Part shown: positions 48,400 through 57,726 of the stretch, piece by piece
How the letters are laid out: every line of letters starts with the position of its first letter
Numbering within the stretch: position 1 is the stretch's first letter
Source of the DNA: Sulfuricella sp.
GTDB taxonomy: Bacteria; Pseudomonadota; Gammaproteobacteria; Burkholderiales; Sulfuricellaceae
Assembly: GCA_028713975.1 (NCBI GenBank)
Contig: JAQTNE010000012.1
Coordinates: 1-64,000 of the forward strand
Length of the DNA stretch: 64,000 bases
Direction of reading: 5' to 3'
Notes under the pieces: generated by a model
Told to the model about the DNA's origin: nothing
Seen by the model: the letters and a program-made list of their open reading frames with translations, nothing else
The model's database searches: none
Translations under genes and position numbers: made by a program

Positions 48400-50598
48400 A
48401 TGTATATGAGTGATACGCCCATGGGTCTGTCAGGCAACCATTTATCCACCCGCATCGCCCTTGCCGGACTGGTTTTGATATTGGGTATGGCGCTGCTGCT
48501 GGTCACCTTGGTGGATCGCCACCAGCGGGAGAATTTGCTGGTCGAAAGCAGGGCGGAACTGGACGACAGCCTCCGGCTGTATGACACAAGGATGCGCCAG
48601 ACCATCGAGACCCTGCGCCAGGATGTCTTGTTTCTCTCCCGAACGCCCCCCATTTCCGGCATCCGCCGTGCCAGCCAGAATGGCGGCATCGACCCGCTGG
48701 ACACCAATACCACCGAAAAATGGAAAGTGCGGCTACAGGAAATTTTCACTGCATTCTCCGATGCGCATCCCAATTATTTCAAGATTCGTTACATCGGGGT
48801 GGCTGACGGCGGCAGGGAAATCGTCCGGATCGACCGCAAAAACGATCATGTCAGCGTGATGCCGGAAAACCGGCTCCAGCGCAAAGCCGACCGCGACTTC
48901 TTCAAGGCCGCCATAAAACTGCCCGAGAAAGGAATAGTTCTTTCCGAGATAAATTTCAACCAGGAATACGGGCGTATCGAAGAACCCCACATCCGCACCC
49001 TGCGCGCCCTCACGCCGGTTTACGCGCCGGATGGCAGCATCTTCGGCATGGTGGCCATCAATATGGATATGGGGGATTTGCTCGACACCGTCCCCATTAC
49101 CCACCCATCTTCGATAAAAAGTTATTTGACGAACGGGGAAGGTGATTACCTGGTTCATCCCGATCCAGGCCGGAGCTTCGGTTTCGAGCTCGGCAAAAAA
49201 CGCCTGATCCAGCAGGATATTCCTGAACTGGCCGCGCTATTCAAAGGCAACACGCCCGATCACTGGTCGTTGCGCCCCATTCAGACCTCAGCCGGTCTCG
49301 TACATGTTGCGGCTCAGCGCATACATTACGACCTGCGCCAGCCTGGGCATTTCATCGCGCTCGTCCACGTCATGCCGGACAGCGCCGTGAAAAAACAGAT
49401 CGCGCCGGAGCGCCGTCAGGTCATTTTGATCGTCTTGATTTCAACCCTGTTGATAATTGGCCTGGGGTTTTTCATCATCAAGCGGTTGTTCCTGCCACTG
49501 CGCAATTTTACCGAGGCCGCCAACACCATAGCGGCGGGAAGCTATGACACCAGGCTACCCAAGGTGTCGGGCAGTGAAATCGGCGCCCTCGCAACCGCTT
49601 TCAGCGTCATGCAGGATCGCGTCAGCAAGCGCGAGCAGGACTACCAGCAGCTTACGGACACCCTGGAACAACGGGTAGAAGAACGCGCCACCGAGCTCGA
49701 AGCAAAACAAGCCGATCTGAGCCTTGCTGCCAGCGTGTTCCATAACACCATGGAAGGCATCCTGATTGCCAACGCGGACAGCATCATTATCTCGGTCAAC
49801 CCGGCTTTTACCGAAATTACCGGTTATAGCGCCGAGGAAGTGTTCGGTCATAAGCCCAGCATTATCCGTTCCAACCGCCATGGCCCGGAGTTTTATCGCG
49901 CGCTGTGGGATACCTTGTTGCGCGAGGGACACTGGCAAGGTGAAATCTGGAACCGGCGCAAGAATGGTGAGGCATTTCTGGCGCGACTGGTGATCAATCA
50001 AATTCTCGGCCCGGACGGCAAGCCGGCACGTTATGTCTCCGTATTCAACGACATTACCGAAATGCATCAAAAGAACGAACACATCCGCCATCAGGCCTTT
50101 CATGATGCGCTCACCGGCCTGCCCAACCGCGCACTCCTGCTCGACCGGATGAAACACAGCCTTGAAATCGCGCGGCGCGAAAATTACCACATCGGCCTGC
50201 TGTTCATTGACCTGGATCGTTTCAAGCCCGTCAATGACACGCTCGGCCACAATATCGGCGATGCCTTGTTGCAGGAAGTGTCGCGCCGCCTGACGGGTTG
50301 CCTGCGCAGCGCAGACACCGTTGCCCGCATGGGCGGCGACGAATTTGTCATCATGATGGAGCGAACAGAGGACGTGGAAGACTGCGCGACCCTTGCGAAA
50401 AAAGTCATTGCCACCCTATCTGAAACCATGACTGTCTGCGGCCACGATATCCAGATCGGCGCCTCTATCGGCATCGCCAGCTTCCCGAATGACGGCACGG
50501 ATGCGGCGACCCTGATACAACACGCGGATGCCGCAATGTATAGCGCTAAATCTGCGGGACGAGGAATGTTCCGCTTTTTCCAACCGCCTCCCACATAA
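48400..50598 (+). CDS. Diguanylate cyclase with Cache, HAMP and PAS domains
   Basis: The 732-residue protein starts near 48400 (or 48406). It has an N-terminal membrane segment (residues 20-40), a periplasmic Cache-type sensor (about 45-330), a second membrane segment (VILIVLISTLLIIGLGFFII), HAMP, a coiled region, a PAS domain (about 450-560) and GGDEF. The active site is GGDEF in VARMGGDEFVIM. The inhibitory RxxD site (RSAD) is present five residues earlier, so product feedback is expected. It makes cyclic di-GMP. There is no EAL domain. Confidence 0.94.
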   Translation: MYMSDTPMGLSGNHLSTRIALAGLVLILGMALLLVTLVDRHQRENLLVESRAELDDSLRLYDTRMRQTIETLRQDVLFLSRTPPISGIRRASQNGGIDPLDTNTTEKWKVRLQEIFTAFSDAHPNYFKIRYIGVADGGREIVRIDRKNDHVSVMPENRLQRKADRDFFKAAIKLPEKGIVLSEINFNQEYGRIEEPHIRTLRALTPVYAPDGSIFGMVAINMDMGDLLDTVPITHPSSIKSYLTNGEGDYLVHPDPGRSFGFELGKKRLIQQDIPELAALFKGNTPDHWSLRPIQTSAGLVHVAAQRIHYDLRQPGHFIALVHVMPDSAVKKQIAPERRQVILIVLISTLLIIGLGFFIIKRLFLPLRNFTEAANTIAAGSYDTRLPKVSGSEIGALATAFSVMQDRVSKREQDYQQLTDTLEQRVEERATELEAKQADLSLAASVFHNTMEGILIANADSIIISVNPAFTEITGYSAEEVFGHKPSIIRSNRHGPEFYRALWDTLLREGHWQGEIWNRRKNGEAFLARLVINQILGPDGKPARYVSVFNDITEMHQKNEHIRHQAFHDALTGLPNRALLLDRMKHSLEIARRENYHIGLLFIDLDRFKPVNDTLGHNIGDALLQEVSRRLTGCLRSADTVARMGGDEFVIMMERTEDVEDCATLAKKVIATLSETMTVCGHDIQIGASIGIASFPNDGTDAATLIQHADAAMYSAKSAGRGMFRFFQPPPT

Positions 50599-50866
50599 CA
50601 GGCAGCGCCACGGCGCGGGTGCGCTGTTCCGATCCGCCCGCAGCGGCGCACGCAACACGCATTCATTCAGGCCGCCGCTTGTAGACCGTCGAAAGCGGCA
50701 TGCAAATCCGCTGGGGTCATATCGAGGCGCTGGGTGCTCTGCTCATCCATAAACTGAATTATTCAGACGCCGCGATTGAACTTTAAATGACGGGAGTTCA
50801 TGCAACCGAATGGCGCATGGAATACGCATTTCTGCACAGATGGAAAGCAAAACAGGATAGTGGGAC
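50599..50866. other. Intergenic region between the cyclase and tRNA-Ser
   Basis: About 270 bases without a recognised gene. Very short open frames of 27-28 codons exist on both strands (near 50670-50785) but have no ribosome site and no recognised family. Confidence 0.4.
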
Positions 50867-50954
50867 TGGCGGAAGGTGTGAGATTCGAACTCACGGATCC
50901 TTTCAGATCGGCAGTTTTCAAGACTGCTGCCTTAAACCACTCGGCCAACCTTCC
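50867..50954 (-). tRNA. tRNA-Ser (TGA)
   Basis: The 88-base tRNA has a long variable arm. The acceptor stem is GGAAGGT/ACCTTCC with encoded GCCA. The anticodon stem GCAGT/ACTGC encloses CTTGAAA (anticodon TGA). Confidence 0.95.
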
Positions 50955-51060
50955 GATGGCCGCCATGATACCGTTTGGCGGCACTATTGACCAGCGGTTG
51001 CAACTTTTATACAAGTTGCGTAGTCTTACCCATGTCTTTTTTGTAACGAGGAGTTAACTG

Positions 51061-51750
51061 ATGCAACCTGAACTGCAAATGCAGGCACAAACAACCGAAC
51101 TGGCGCTTTCGGCCAACAAGGTTCTGCGCAACACTTACATGCTGCTTGGCTTGAGCATGGTTCCAACCGTGATCGGCGCAATGCTCGGCACCAGCATGAA
51201 TTTCTCGTTCATGGCGCAAAGCCCGATTATGGGTTTCATCGTCATGATGGCGGTGATGTTCGGCCTATTCTGGGGTATCAGCAAGAACCGTGACAACGGC
51301 TTGGGTGTAGTTCTGCTGCTGGGTCTGACGTTTTTCATGGGCCTGATGTTGGGGCCGATTCTGCAAGTTGCACTGCATTTGAGGAACGGCGCCCAACTGA
51401 TTGGCATCGCAGCCGGCGGTACCGGCGTAATCTTCTTCTCTCTGGCGACGATCGCTACGGTGACCAAGAAGGATTTCAGCTTCATGGGCAAATTCCTGTT
51501 CATCGGGCTGATTCTGCTGATCGTCGCTTCGCTGGCCAATCTATTCTTCCAGATTCCGGTGATGCAACTGACCATTTCCGCAATCGCCGTGCTGATTTTT
51601 TCCGGCTTCATCCTGTTTGACGTGAGTCGCGTTGTGACCGGCGGGGAAACCAACTACATCATGGCGACCCTGGCAATTTACCTGGACATCTACAACCTGT
51701 TCGTCAACCTGTTGCAGTTGTTGATGGCGCTTTCCGGCGAACGCGATTGA
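51061..51750 (+). CDS. Bax inhibitor-1/YccA family membrane protein
   Basis: The 229-residue protein has seven predicted membrane segments and begins MQPELQMQAQTTELALSANK, with the family features VLRNTYMLLGLSM and LYLDIYNLFVNLLQLL-type ending. E. coli YccA modulates the FtsH protease; here the function is inferred from the family only. GAGGAG lies upstream of the ATG and a terminator follows. Confidence 0.93.
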   Translation: MQPELQMQAQTTELALSANKVLRNTYMLLGLSMVPTVIGAMLGTSMNFSFMAQSPIMGFIVMMAVMFGLFWGISKNRDNGLGVVLLLGLTFFMGLMLGPILQVALHLRNGAQLIGIAAGGTGVIFFSLATIATVTKKDFSFMGKFLFIGLILLIVASLANLFFQIPVMQLTISAIAVLIFSGFILFDVSRVVTGGETNYIMATLAIYLDIYNLFVNLLQLLMALSGERD

Positions 51751-51813
51751 TCACCTCGCCTGACTGGGAATCAGCGAATAACTGACAAGCCAATCAGGAA
51801 ATGTTTCGATAAG

Positions 51814-51847
51814 AGCCTGTATTCCCTAGAGGATTACAGGCTTTTTT
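51814..51847 (+). terminator. Terminator after the Bax-inhibitor-1 gene
   Basis: AGCCTGTA (51814-51821) pairs with TACAGGCT (51835-51842) and is followed by TTTTTT. Confidence 0.9.
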
Positions 51848-51875
51848 ATTTATATTTTGGTGCGCAGTTTCAGGA

Positions 51876-52619
51876 TCAGCGCGACTGCGGAATGCTGCCC
51901 AGGACGTCACTGAACCGTGACGGCAGCGTACCCGCATCTTTTAGCCCGTGCATAACGTCCAGTATGTGAACCGCCTCCCACCTGGCCGGAAAGCCGCCCA
52001 TTGCCTGAGCGATACCAATGACTTCGAGTACTTCTTCCGGCATAACATCGCTTCTGGTCAGCAGTTCGAAGGAGTGGAACCGTACAAGACGGCGCTTTCT
52101 AACCACCATGCTCATGAGCAACGCAATGAGGTTGTAGAATTTCAGACTGGATTGTTTGCCGCTTGCACCCAGATGCGGCCATTCTTCGAACCGGGTCCAA
52201 TGTTGCCCATAAGCATCGAATAGCAGGTACGTATCGTCGTCTGCCTGAGCGCGGATATATAACGCAATGGCATGAATAGTGTTCACAACCGCTTCCGGTG
52301 CCAGCGCTTTTCGTGCGCTGTCGATATGGGTCAGCGCGCAAACTTCGCATCCATCGACCACCGCAGCACTATAAATGAGCAATTCGCTCAAATACCGCTC
52401 CGTGGAAAACGCGCCGCGTGAGGTCAGTATGCGCGCCGAATCCAGCAACGCGTCGCCAAGTTCGACCCCTTTTTTTACCAGCTTGGCTGCGTTTTCATCT
52501 TTGGACATGGTTTCTTCAGCATATTCTTGCAGCGCCATCAGCAGCGAATTGGAACCGCCCGCTATTGCATGGGCATCATGAAGGTCGAGACGACCGTAGC
52601 TATGTTCAGATCCGTTCAT
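51876..52619 (-). CDS. AhpD/carboxymuconolactone-decarboxylase-like protein
   Basis: The 247-residue protein contains VVDGCEVCALTHIDSARKAL. This matches the AhpD-type CxxC-x3-H redox motif of the CMD superfamily, near residue 90-105. A second, C-terminal region (EEVLEVIGIAQAMGGFPARWEAVHIL) looks like another CMD repeat without cysteines. AhpD-like proteins act as thiol-dependent peroxidase partners. The partner here is unknown and no ahpC is in the window. Confidence 0.75.
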   Translation of the reverse strand: MNGSEHSYGRLDLHDAHAIAGGSNSLLMALQEYAEETMSKDENAAKLVKKGVELGDALLDSARILTSRGAFSTERYLSELLIYSAAVVDGCEVCALTHIDSARKALAPEAVVNTIHAIALYIRAQADDDTYLLFDAYGQHWTRFEEWPHLGASGKQSSLKFYNLIALLMSMVVRKRRLVRFHSFELLTRSDVMPEEVLEVIGIAQAMGGFPARWEAVHILDVMHGLKDAGTLPSRFSDVLGSIPQSR

Positions 52620-52666
52620 GTCATATTCATCCGTGTAATTGATTGTAGCGGCGCAACTGCATTGCT

Positions 52667-53959
52667 TTATCGTTTCTCGAACAGCGCAATGGATTCGACG
52701 TGCGCCGTATGCGGGAACATGTTGACCACGCCGGCGGCTTTCAGCGCATAGCCCTTGTCATGCACCAGCGTCCCGGCATCGCGCGCCAGCGTGGCCGGGC
52801 TGCATGACACGTAGACGATGCGCCGTGGTCCGTCCTCCGCCAATGCACCGATCACCTCGGCCGCGCCATCGCGCGGCGGATCGATCAGCATCTTGTCGAA
52901 ACGCCCCAACTGCTTCAAGCCGGCGGCATCCGCCTCGAACAGGTTCGCCACGACGAACTGCGCGCGCGCCGACAGCCCGTTGTAATCCGCATTGGCCTGC
53001 GCGCGCCGCACCAGTGCGGCACTGCCTTCCACCCCCACCACATCGGCGCCGCGCCGGGCGATCGGCAGGCTGAAATTGCCCAACCCGCAGAACAGGTCGG
53101 CAACGCGTTCGCCCGGCTTCGGGTCGAGCAGGTTTATCGCGCGCCGCACCAGCACGCGGTTGATGTCCGGGTTAACCTGGGTGAATTCGGTAGGCTGGAA
53201 CGGCATGACGATACCGAAATCCGGCAGGGTATAGTTGAGTTCCGGCGCGTCCAGCGGATAAAAGGGATAAACCGTTTCTGGCCCTTTGGGTTGCAGGAAA
53301 AACTGAACCCGGTGCTGGTCGGCGAAATTTCTCAGCAAGTCTTCATCCTGCTCGTCCAGCGGATCGAGAATACGCAACACCAGCGCGTCGACATCCTGGC
53401 CCAAGGCGAACTCGATTTGCGGCATCCGCTCACGGATCGAAAGCTGCTCGACCAGTGCGCGCAGCGGCATAAGCAGCGCGGAAATGCGCGGCGGCAAGAC
53501 CTGACAGCGCTCCATGTCGGCGATGAAGCTGCTGCGTTTCTCGTGAAAACCCACCAGCACACGCTCTTTCTTGCGCACATACTTGACCGAGATCCTCGCC
53601 CGATGGCGGTAGCCCCAAGTCGGCCCGTAGATCGGGGGAAGAATCGCTTCCGCCTTCACCTTGCCGATGTGCCACAGATTGTCCTCCAGCACACGCTGTT
53701 TGGCGGCAACTTGAGCCGAGGCTTCCAGATGCTGCATGCTGCACCCGCCACACAGGCCGAAATATTCGCAGCCGGGGGTCACACGCATAAAGCTCGGCTT
53801 GAGGATCTTTATCGCCGTCGCCTGCTCATAGCTCGGCTTTTTCTTGAAAGTAGAATATTCCACCGTTTCGCCGGGCAGCGCGCCTTCGATGAAGATAGTC
53901 TTGCCTTCAACGTGGGCAACACCGCGCCCTTCGTGGTCGAGAGATTCAATAATGGTCAT
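52667..53959 (-). CDS. rlmD: 23S rRNA (uracil(1939)-C(5))-methyltransferase RlmD
   Basis: The 430-residue enzyme starts at 53959 ([15 protein letters not shown]). It has an N-terminal TRAM domain and iron-sulfur cluster cysteines in [10 protein letters not shown] plus MERCQ. The SAM-binding region is [14 protein letters not shown], and the catalytic cysteine is in [13 protein letters not shown]. The overall order fits RlmD. Confidence 0.94.
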   Translation of the reverse strand: MTIIESLDHEGRGVAHVEGKTIFIEGALPGETVEYSTFKKKPSYEQATAIKILKPSFMRVTPGCEYFGLCGGCSMQHLEASAQVAAKQRVLEDNLWHIGKVKAEAILPPIYGPTWGYRHRARISVKYVRKKERVLVGFHEKRSSFIADMERCQVLPPRISALLMPLRALVEQLSIRERMPQIEFALGQDVDALVLRILDPLDEQDEDLLRNFADQHRVQFFLQPKGPETVYPFYPLDAPELNYTLPDFGIVMPFQPTEFTQVNPDINRVLVRRAINLLDPKPGERVADLFCGLGNFSLPIARRGADVVGVEGSAALVRRAQANADYNGLSARAQFVVANLFEADAAGLKQLGRFDKMLIDPPRDGAAEVIGALAEDGPRRIVYVSCSPATLARDAGTLVHDKGYALKAAGVVNMFPHTAHVESIALFEKR

Positions 53960-54053
53960 GGGATTCAATTTAATTGGGCCGCTCAAAAAATAAACGAGCA
54001 AAGCCTGACACCTAAAGTTTTTTTGGGGAGATGAACATCAATCGTCTCGGAGA

Positions 54054-55037
54054 TCAGGTAAAAGCGATGCCTGCATTTGCTGCTATTTTTCCCGCGAGCT
54101 TTTGAAAATCCATATAGCAACTTCTGACTGCTTCAATATGAGCGCCAATTGCGCCGTCAGCTGATTTAAGGAAAAAAATCGGCTTGCGTGCCTCCATTGC
54201 CATTGGCATTAAACTCCGATAGTGCTTGAGCAAAGAAAGGCAATATGGGTCTTCCGCTACAGCGGGCGAGGACTGAATTTCCTCATTCAGCACTGCATCG
54301 CGATAAACACTGGGGATGCGATCCATCCACCGTTTATATGCCTTAACAGGGCGGCTATCGAGGATGCCATGCTGCATGACGATGTAGCCAATGGGTTGCA
54401 TCGTACCTTTTGGCATCGGCAAATCAATCGGCGCCTTAATGAGAAGGTCGGCCCAAACGGTTCGCCATTCGCGCAAGGTTGGCCCCAAGTTCTTGAGACC
54501 TTGCAGAGAAAAGAGGTCTGGCGCTAGCGGCAGGCAAACCTGATCTGAGGCAATCAGCGCCGAGCGGTTGATGGCACCCAAGTTGGGGCCGACATCGATC
54601 AATACCAGTTCGGCACCATTATCTGCACCGTGTTGAACAAGGCGATGAAACGCAGTCATGGTGCGAAAGGCGGATTCATCACTTAGCTGACAGCTCGGCC
54701 AAGCAGCCGAAAGCTTGTCTTCAAAGCGCGATAGGCCCAGGTCGCCGGGAATGAGGCCGAGCTTTGCTGTGATCTGCTCCACGTGGGGTCGGGCAATATC
54801 GCCAGTACCCCGTAAAATGGGGCGGATCGATCCGTACACCGTGTCAGGGTGTTCATCATCCGGCCACAAGCTTTCCAAGCGCTCCTCATTCAGAAACATG
54901 GCGGTGAGGTTGGCCTGCGGATCAAGATCGACGGCTAGCGTTTTGATCCCGTGGTCTGCGAACATCCACGCGAGGTGATACACAAGCGAAGTCTTGCCCA
55001 CCCCGCCCTTGTTGTTAAAGAACGCAACGGTTTTCAT
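54054..55037 (-). CDS. ParA/MinD-type ATPase, second gene of a two-gene module
   Basis: The 327-residue protein starts MKTVAFFNNKGGVGKTS with the deviant Walker A of ParA/MinD ATPases, then VDLDPQANLTAM and the Walker B region ELVLIDVGPNLGAINR. It is longer than minimal ParA, with an unusual C-terminus (FLKSADGAIGAHIEAVRS). No parB or centromere-like repeats lie nearby, so plasmid-type partition is doubtful. Its ATG overlaps the stop of the AlbA_2/HATPase gene by 4 bases, so the two are co-translated. Confidence 0.88.
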   Translation of the reverse strand: MKTVAFFNNKGGVGKTSLVYHLAWMFADHGIKTLAVDLDPQANLTAMFLNEERLESLWPDDEHPDTVYGSIRPILRGTGDIARPHVEQITAKLGLIPGDLGLSRFEDKLSAAWPSCQLSDESAFRTMTAFHRLVQHGADNGAELVLIDVGPNLGAINRSALIASDQVCLPLAPDLFSLQGLKNLGPTLREWRTVWADLLIKAPIDLPMPKGTMQPIGYIVMQHGILDSRPVKAYKRWMDRIPSVYRDAVLNEEIQSSPAVAEDPYCLSLLKHYRSLMPMAMEARKPIFFLKSADGAIGAHIEAVRSCYMDFQKLAGKIAANAGIAFT

Positions 55038-56218
55038 GTGGGCCTCCGGTATATCTTGACCAACACGGTGTGCTCGTCAAACTCAAATTCGGCGGGAGGG
55101 TTGCCGTTCTGTGCCAGCAGCGTCTGTGCGCGCTGAACACCATAACCAAACCGATTTACAAAGCCGAGGGATTTCATCGCTTCGGCAATCACGGGGTTGC
55201 GGTAGCTGTTACGTGTAGGAAAGTTTTCCGGCGTAGCCTCGCCATACAGGCCACCTGGACTCTGAATTTCAATGTGATCACTAAAGGCATAAAAACGAAT
55301 GGGCGTGTTGCTATCATAGTTACGGTGCATAACAGCGTTCATCAACAATTCGCGTAGCGCCCACTCCGGATAGTCAGGCACCAACTTTTCCTCCAGTATG
55401 CTGACAGGTCGCATGGCTGTCTGAATGAGCAGCCTGAGCCGCCCCTCCAACTCACGTAGCACTGAGTGTAGATCGCCGGAGATTTCGGCCTGATCTTCTG
55501 GCCGATCAGTCAATTCGACGCCGGGTAGCTTGAGGTATTGAATGTAGGCACCGGGCAGGAAAAATCCGGGATTTTTGCCGAACAGCAAAATACCTGCATG
55601 GGTTGGGCAGGCGCGTTCTGGATCATACAACCGCAAAGATGCCAGTTGCTGTTCGACCGGCCTGTGGTTGGCTGCAATAGTTTCAGGATCAACTGCCTCA
55701 CGGCGATAGGCGTCGAACTGGCCCAAGGCCAAATCATCCAATGTTGCTTCAGAGCAGGGTCGTGCGTCAAAAGAACGCGCCAACGCTACCCGGCGTTCGG
55801 AAAGAACACGCTCCTCCTGCTCGTTGGCAATCGCCTTACGTGGCCCCACTCGAATATGAACACTTCCTTTATAACGCACCGGAGGAAGATCAGATGGAAA
55901 CACTTCCACAACAGCTACATCGCCGCCGTCGAGAGAAAATTTTGCCACATTCATGAGCGGTTGGGGCAAAACATTACCGTCAGAACGAATGGCTCCCAAA
56001 TTTTGCAGCAGTTGGTCCGTTACCACCAAACCAGCCAATGCACCATCGTCTTTGACACCGATAAGCAAATAGCCGGGATGACGATGGGCCGGTAGATCGT
56101 TGGCAAAAGCGCATATCGCCATACCAAACTTGTCCGTGTTATTAATGGACACCGTGCGCTCAATATGGTCTGCCTCCAAGTCGGAGAGCAATCCCTTCAA
56201 TTGATCCTCGGTTAACAT
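55034..56218 (-). CDS. Schlafen AlbA_2 domain / GHKL ATPase protein, first gene of a two-gene module
   Basis: The 394-residue protein has an N-terminal AlbA_2 (Schlafen-type) domain. HIERTVSINNTDKFGMAICAFAND holds the conserved E-R-T near residue 19, and GYLLIGVKDDGALAG follows. A linker leads to a C-terminal HATPase_c_4-type region with ALRELLMNAVMHRNYDS and DHIEIQSPGGLYG. It starts at 56218 after GGAGTCGGAGG. AlbA_2 proteins bind nucleic acids and are frequent in phage-defence and mobile loci. The exact activity is unknown. Confidence 0.85.
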   Translation of the reverse strand: MLTEDQLKGLLSDLEADHIERTVSINNTDKFGMAICAFANDLPAHRHPGYLLIGVKDDGALAGLVVTDQLLQNLGAIRSDGNVLPQPLMNVAKFSLDGGDVAVVEVFPSDLPPVRYKGSVHIRVGPRKAIANEQEERVLSERRVALARSFDARPCSEATLDDLALGQFDAYRREAVDPETIAANHRPVEQQLASLRLYDPERACPTHAGILLFGKNPGFFLPGAYIQYLKLPGVELTDRPEDQAEISGDLHSVLRELEGRLRLLIQTAMRPVSILEEKLVPDYPEWALRELLMNAVMHRNYDSNTPIRFYAFSDHIEIQSPGGLYGEATPENFPTRNSYRNPVIAEAMKSLGFVNRFGYGVQRAQTLLAQNGNPPAEFEFDEHTVLVKIYRRPT

Positions 56219-56279
56219 AACGCCTCCGACTCCTTCAATAATTCATTTGCAGTGTTAATTCGTGGCAAAAATATAGTTT

Positions 56280-57053
56280 TCACTTCCACAAAGCCAGAAA
56301 CTCCTGCCAGTGCGGCGCATCGGATTTAGACAGGGTGCTGCGCACCAGATCACACTCGGATTGATACGCCTCGCGCGTCAAGGTGCCGCGCATCAACTGG
56401 AAGCGCAGATAAACCAAATAAGTATTGGCGACATCGGTCTCGCAGTAATTGCGGATGCCGTCGATTTCGCCGTTCTGGAACGCGTCCCACACCTTGGAGC
56501 CGTCCATGCCGAGCTTGCCGGGAAAACCCAGCAGTTGCGCGATCTGGTCGAGCGGCGCGTTGGCTCGGGGCTGATAGAGCGCGAGCAGATCCATCAGGTC
56601 GAGATGGCGGGTATGGTAGCGGCTGATATAGTTATTCCACTTGAATTCGCGGTCATCCTCGCCCATGTCCCAGTAGCGTGGAGCCTGGATGCCGTGAACC
56701 AGCGCGCGGTAATGCAGCACCGGCAGGTCGAAACCGCCACCGTTCCAGGACACGATCTGCGGAGTGTATTTTTCGATGCCTTCGAAAAAGCGGCGGATGA
56801 TTTCGCCTTCGTCGTCCTCGGGGCTGCCCAGCGACCAAATACGGAAACTGTCGCGCTCACGCAGAGCGCAGGAGATCGCCACCACGCGCTGCACATGCAG
56901 TTGCAGGAAGTCGTTGCCACTGGTCTGGCGCCGCTGATGGAAAGCCAGCTCGGCGACCTGTGCCGGAGAGACCTCGTCGCCCAGCCCGTTCAGCCTGCGC
57001 AGCCCCTCGACGTCAGGGACTGTCTCAATATCAAATACCAGTACCGGAGTCAC
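56280..57053 (-). CDS. Predicted 3'-5' exonuclease (PolB exonuclease-like)
   Basis: The 257-residue protein starts at a GTG (57051-57053; VTPVLVFDIETVPD). It has DEDD-type motifs: DIETVPD, SWNGGGFDLPVLHYRAL and YCETDVANTYLVYL. It belongs to the stand-alone exonuclease group related to DNA polymerase B proofreading domains. The GTG overlaps the TAG stop of ydbL by one base, so translation is probably coupled. The open frame extends further upstream but only as ydbL read in another frame. Confidence 0.88.
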   Translation of the reverse strand: MTPVLVFDIETVPDVEGLRRLNGLGDEVSPAQVAELAFHQRRQTSGNDFLQLHVQRVVAISCALRERDSFRIWSLGSPEDDEGEIIRRFFEGIEKYTPQIVSWNGGGFDLPVLHYRALVHGIQAPRYWDMGEDDREFKWNNYISRYHTRHLDLMDLLALYQPRANAPLDQIAQLLGFPGKLGMDGSKVWDAFQNGEIDGIRNYCETDVANTYLVYLRFQLMRGTLTREAYQSECDLVRSTLSKSDAPHWQEFLALWK

Positions 57054-57475
57054 TATTTTTGCACCCAGGCTCCGTCTGAATTCTGGTACCACCATCCCGA
57101 CGGCGCTTTCCGCGCCCAGCGCTCGGCGAAGGTGGACTGGATTTCCTCCTCCCATTCGGGATGACCATTAGCAAGCGCCAGCTCCCGGTATAGTGTCTTG
57201 CGATCCTGATTTTCCGCCGTCACCATGCTGTTCGCCGCCTGCCGTTGCGCCAGCGGCACCAGGGATGCATCACGCAGAGCCACCAAACCATCGCGCGTAA
57301 GGCCGATCGCGCCGCTGGCGAAATAACCGGTCATCTGTCCATGGCGTTCATGCATCGCCTTTTTCAGGCTGCTGATAGCCGGTGTTTGAATTTTCAGGTC
57401 GGCTGCGGCGGATGCCAGCAAGGGCAGCCATAGCAGCATGGCAACCAGCCACAAACGAATATTCTTGCTGTGCAT
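57053..57475 (-). CDS. ydbL: YdbL family protein (DUF1318)
   Basis: The 140-residue periplasmic protein has a signal peptide (MHSKNIRLWLVAMLLWLPLL, cleaved after ASA) and the DUF1318 region ending GWWYQNSDGAWVQK. The ydbH-ynbE-ydbL set is conserved in many proteobacteria and acts in phospholipid transport to the outer membrane with TamB and YhdP. Confidence 0.9.
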   Translation of the reverse strand: MHSKNIRLWLVAMLLWLPLLASAAADLKIQTPAISSLKKAMHERHGQMTGYFASGAIGLTRDGLVALRDASLVPLAQRQAANSMVTAENQDRKTLYRELALANGHPEWEEEIQSTFAERWARKAPSGWWYQNSDGAWVQK

Positions 57476-57484
57476 TGTGACCTC

Positions 57485-57670
57485 CTATTTCTGTTCGTTC
57501 GGCTTGGCGGGTGCCGGCACATCGCCCTGCTGCTGCGGCTGCCAGACCTCGTCGATGATCTTGTCGGCTGCCTTTTCGGCTGCCGCTGCGGGAAAATAAA
57601 TATTGATGGTGACGCACGCCGAAACGGCACCCGCCAGCAAGACTGCTGCAACCATGGATAATGTTCTCAT
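57485..57670 (-). CDS. ynbE: YnbE family outer-membrane lipoprotein
   Basis: The 61-residue protein starts at 57670 after GGAGG. The lipobox is AVSAC at residues 15-19, followed by VTINIYFPAAAAEKAADKII, the YnbE signature. It lies between ydbH and ydbL and is their partner. Confidence 0.92.
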   Translation of the reverse strand: MRTLSMVAAVLLAGAVSACVTINIYFPAAAAEKAADKIIDEVWQPQQQGDVPAPAKPNEQK

Positions 57671-57726
57671 GCGCCTCCTTTTTAGTGCAAACGCCACGCA
57701 ATTAACCGCGGTTTCCTGGATAAAGG

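Noticed and set aside
50670-50785. Short open frames of 27-28 codons on both strands before tRNA-Ser
   Set aside because: No ribosome site, no recognised family, and overlapping each other.
54054-55037. ParA ATPase as a plasmid or chromosome partition gene
   Set aside because: No ParB partner and no repeated centromere-like sites nearby; it is instead fused by overlap to an AlbA_2/HATPase gene.
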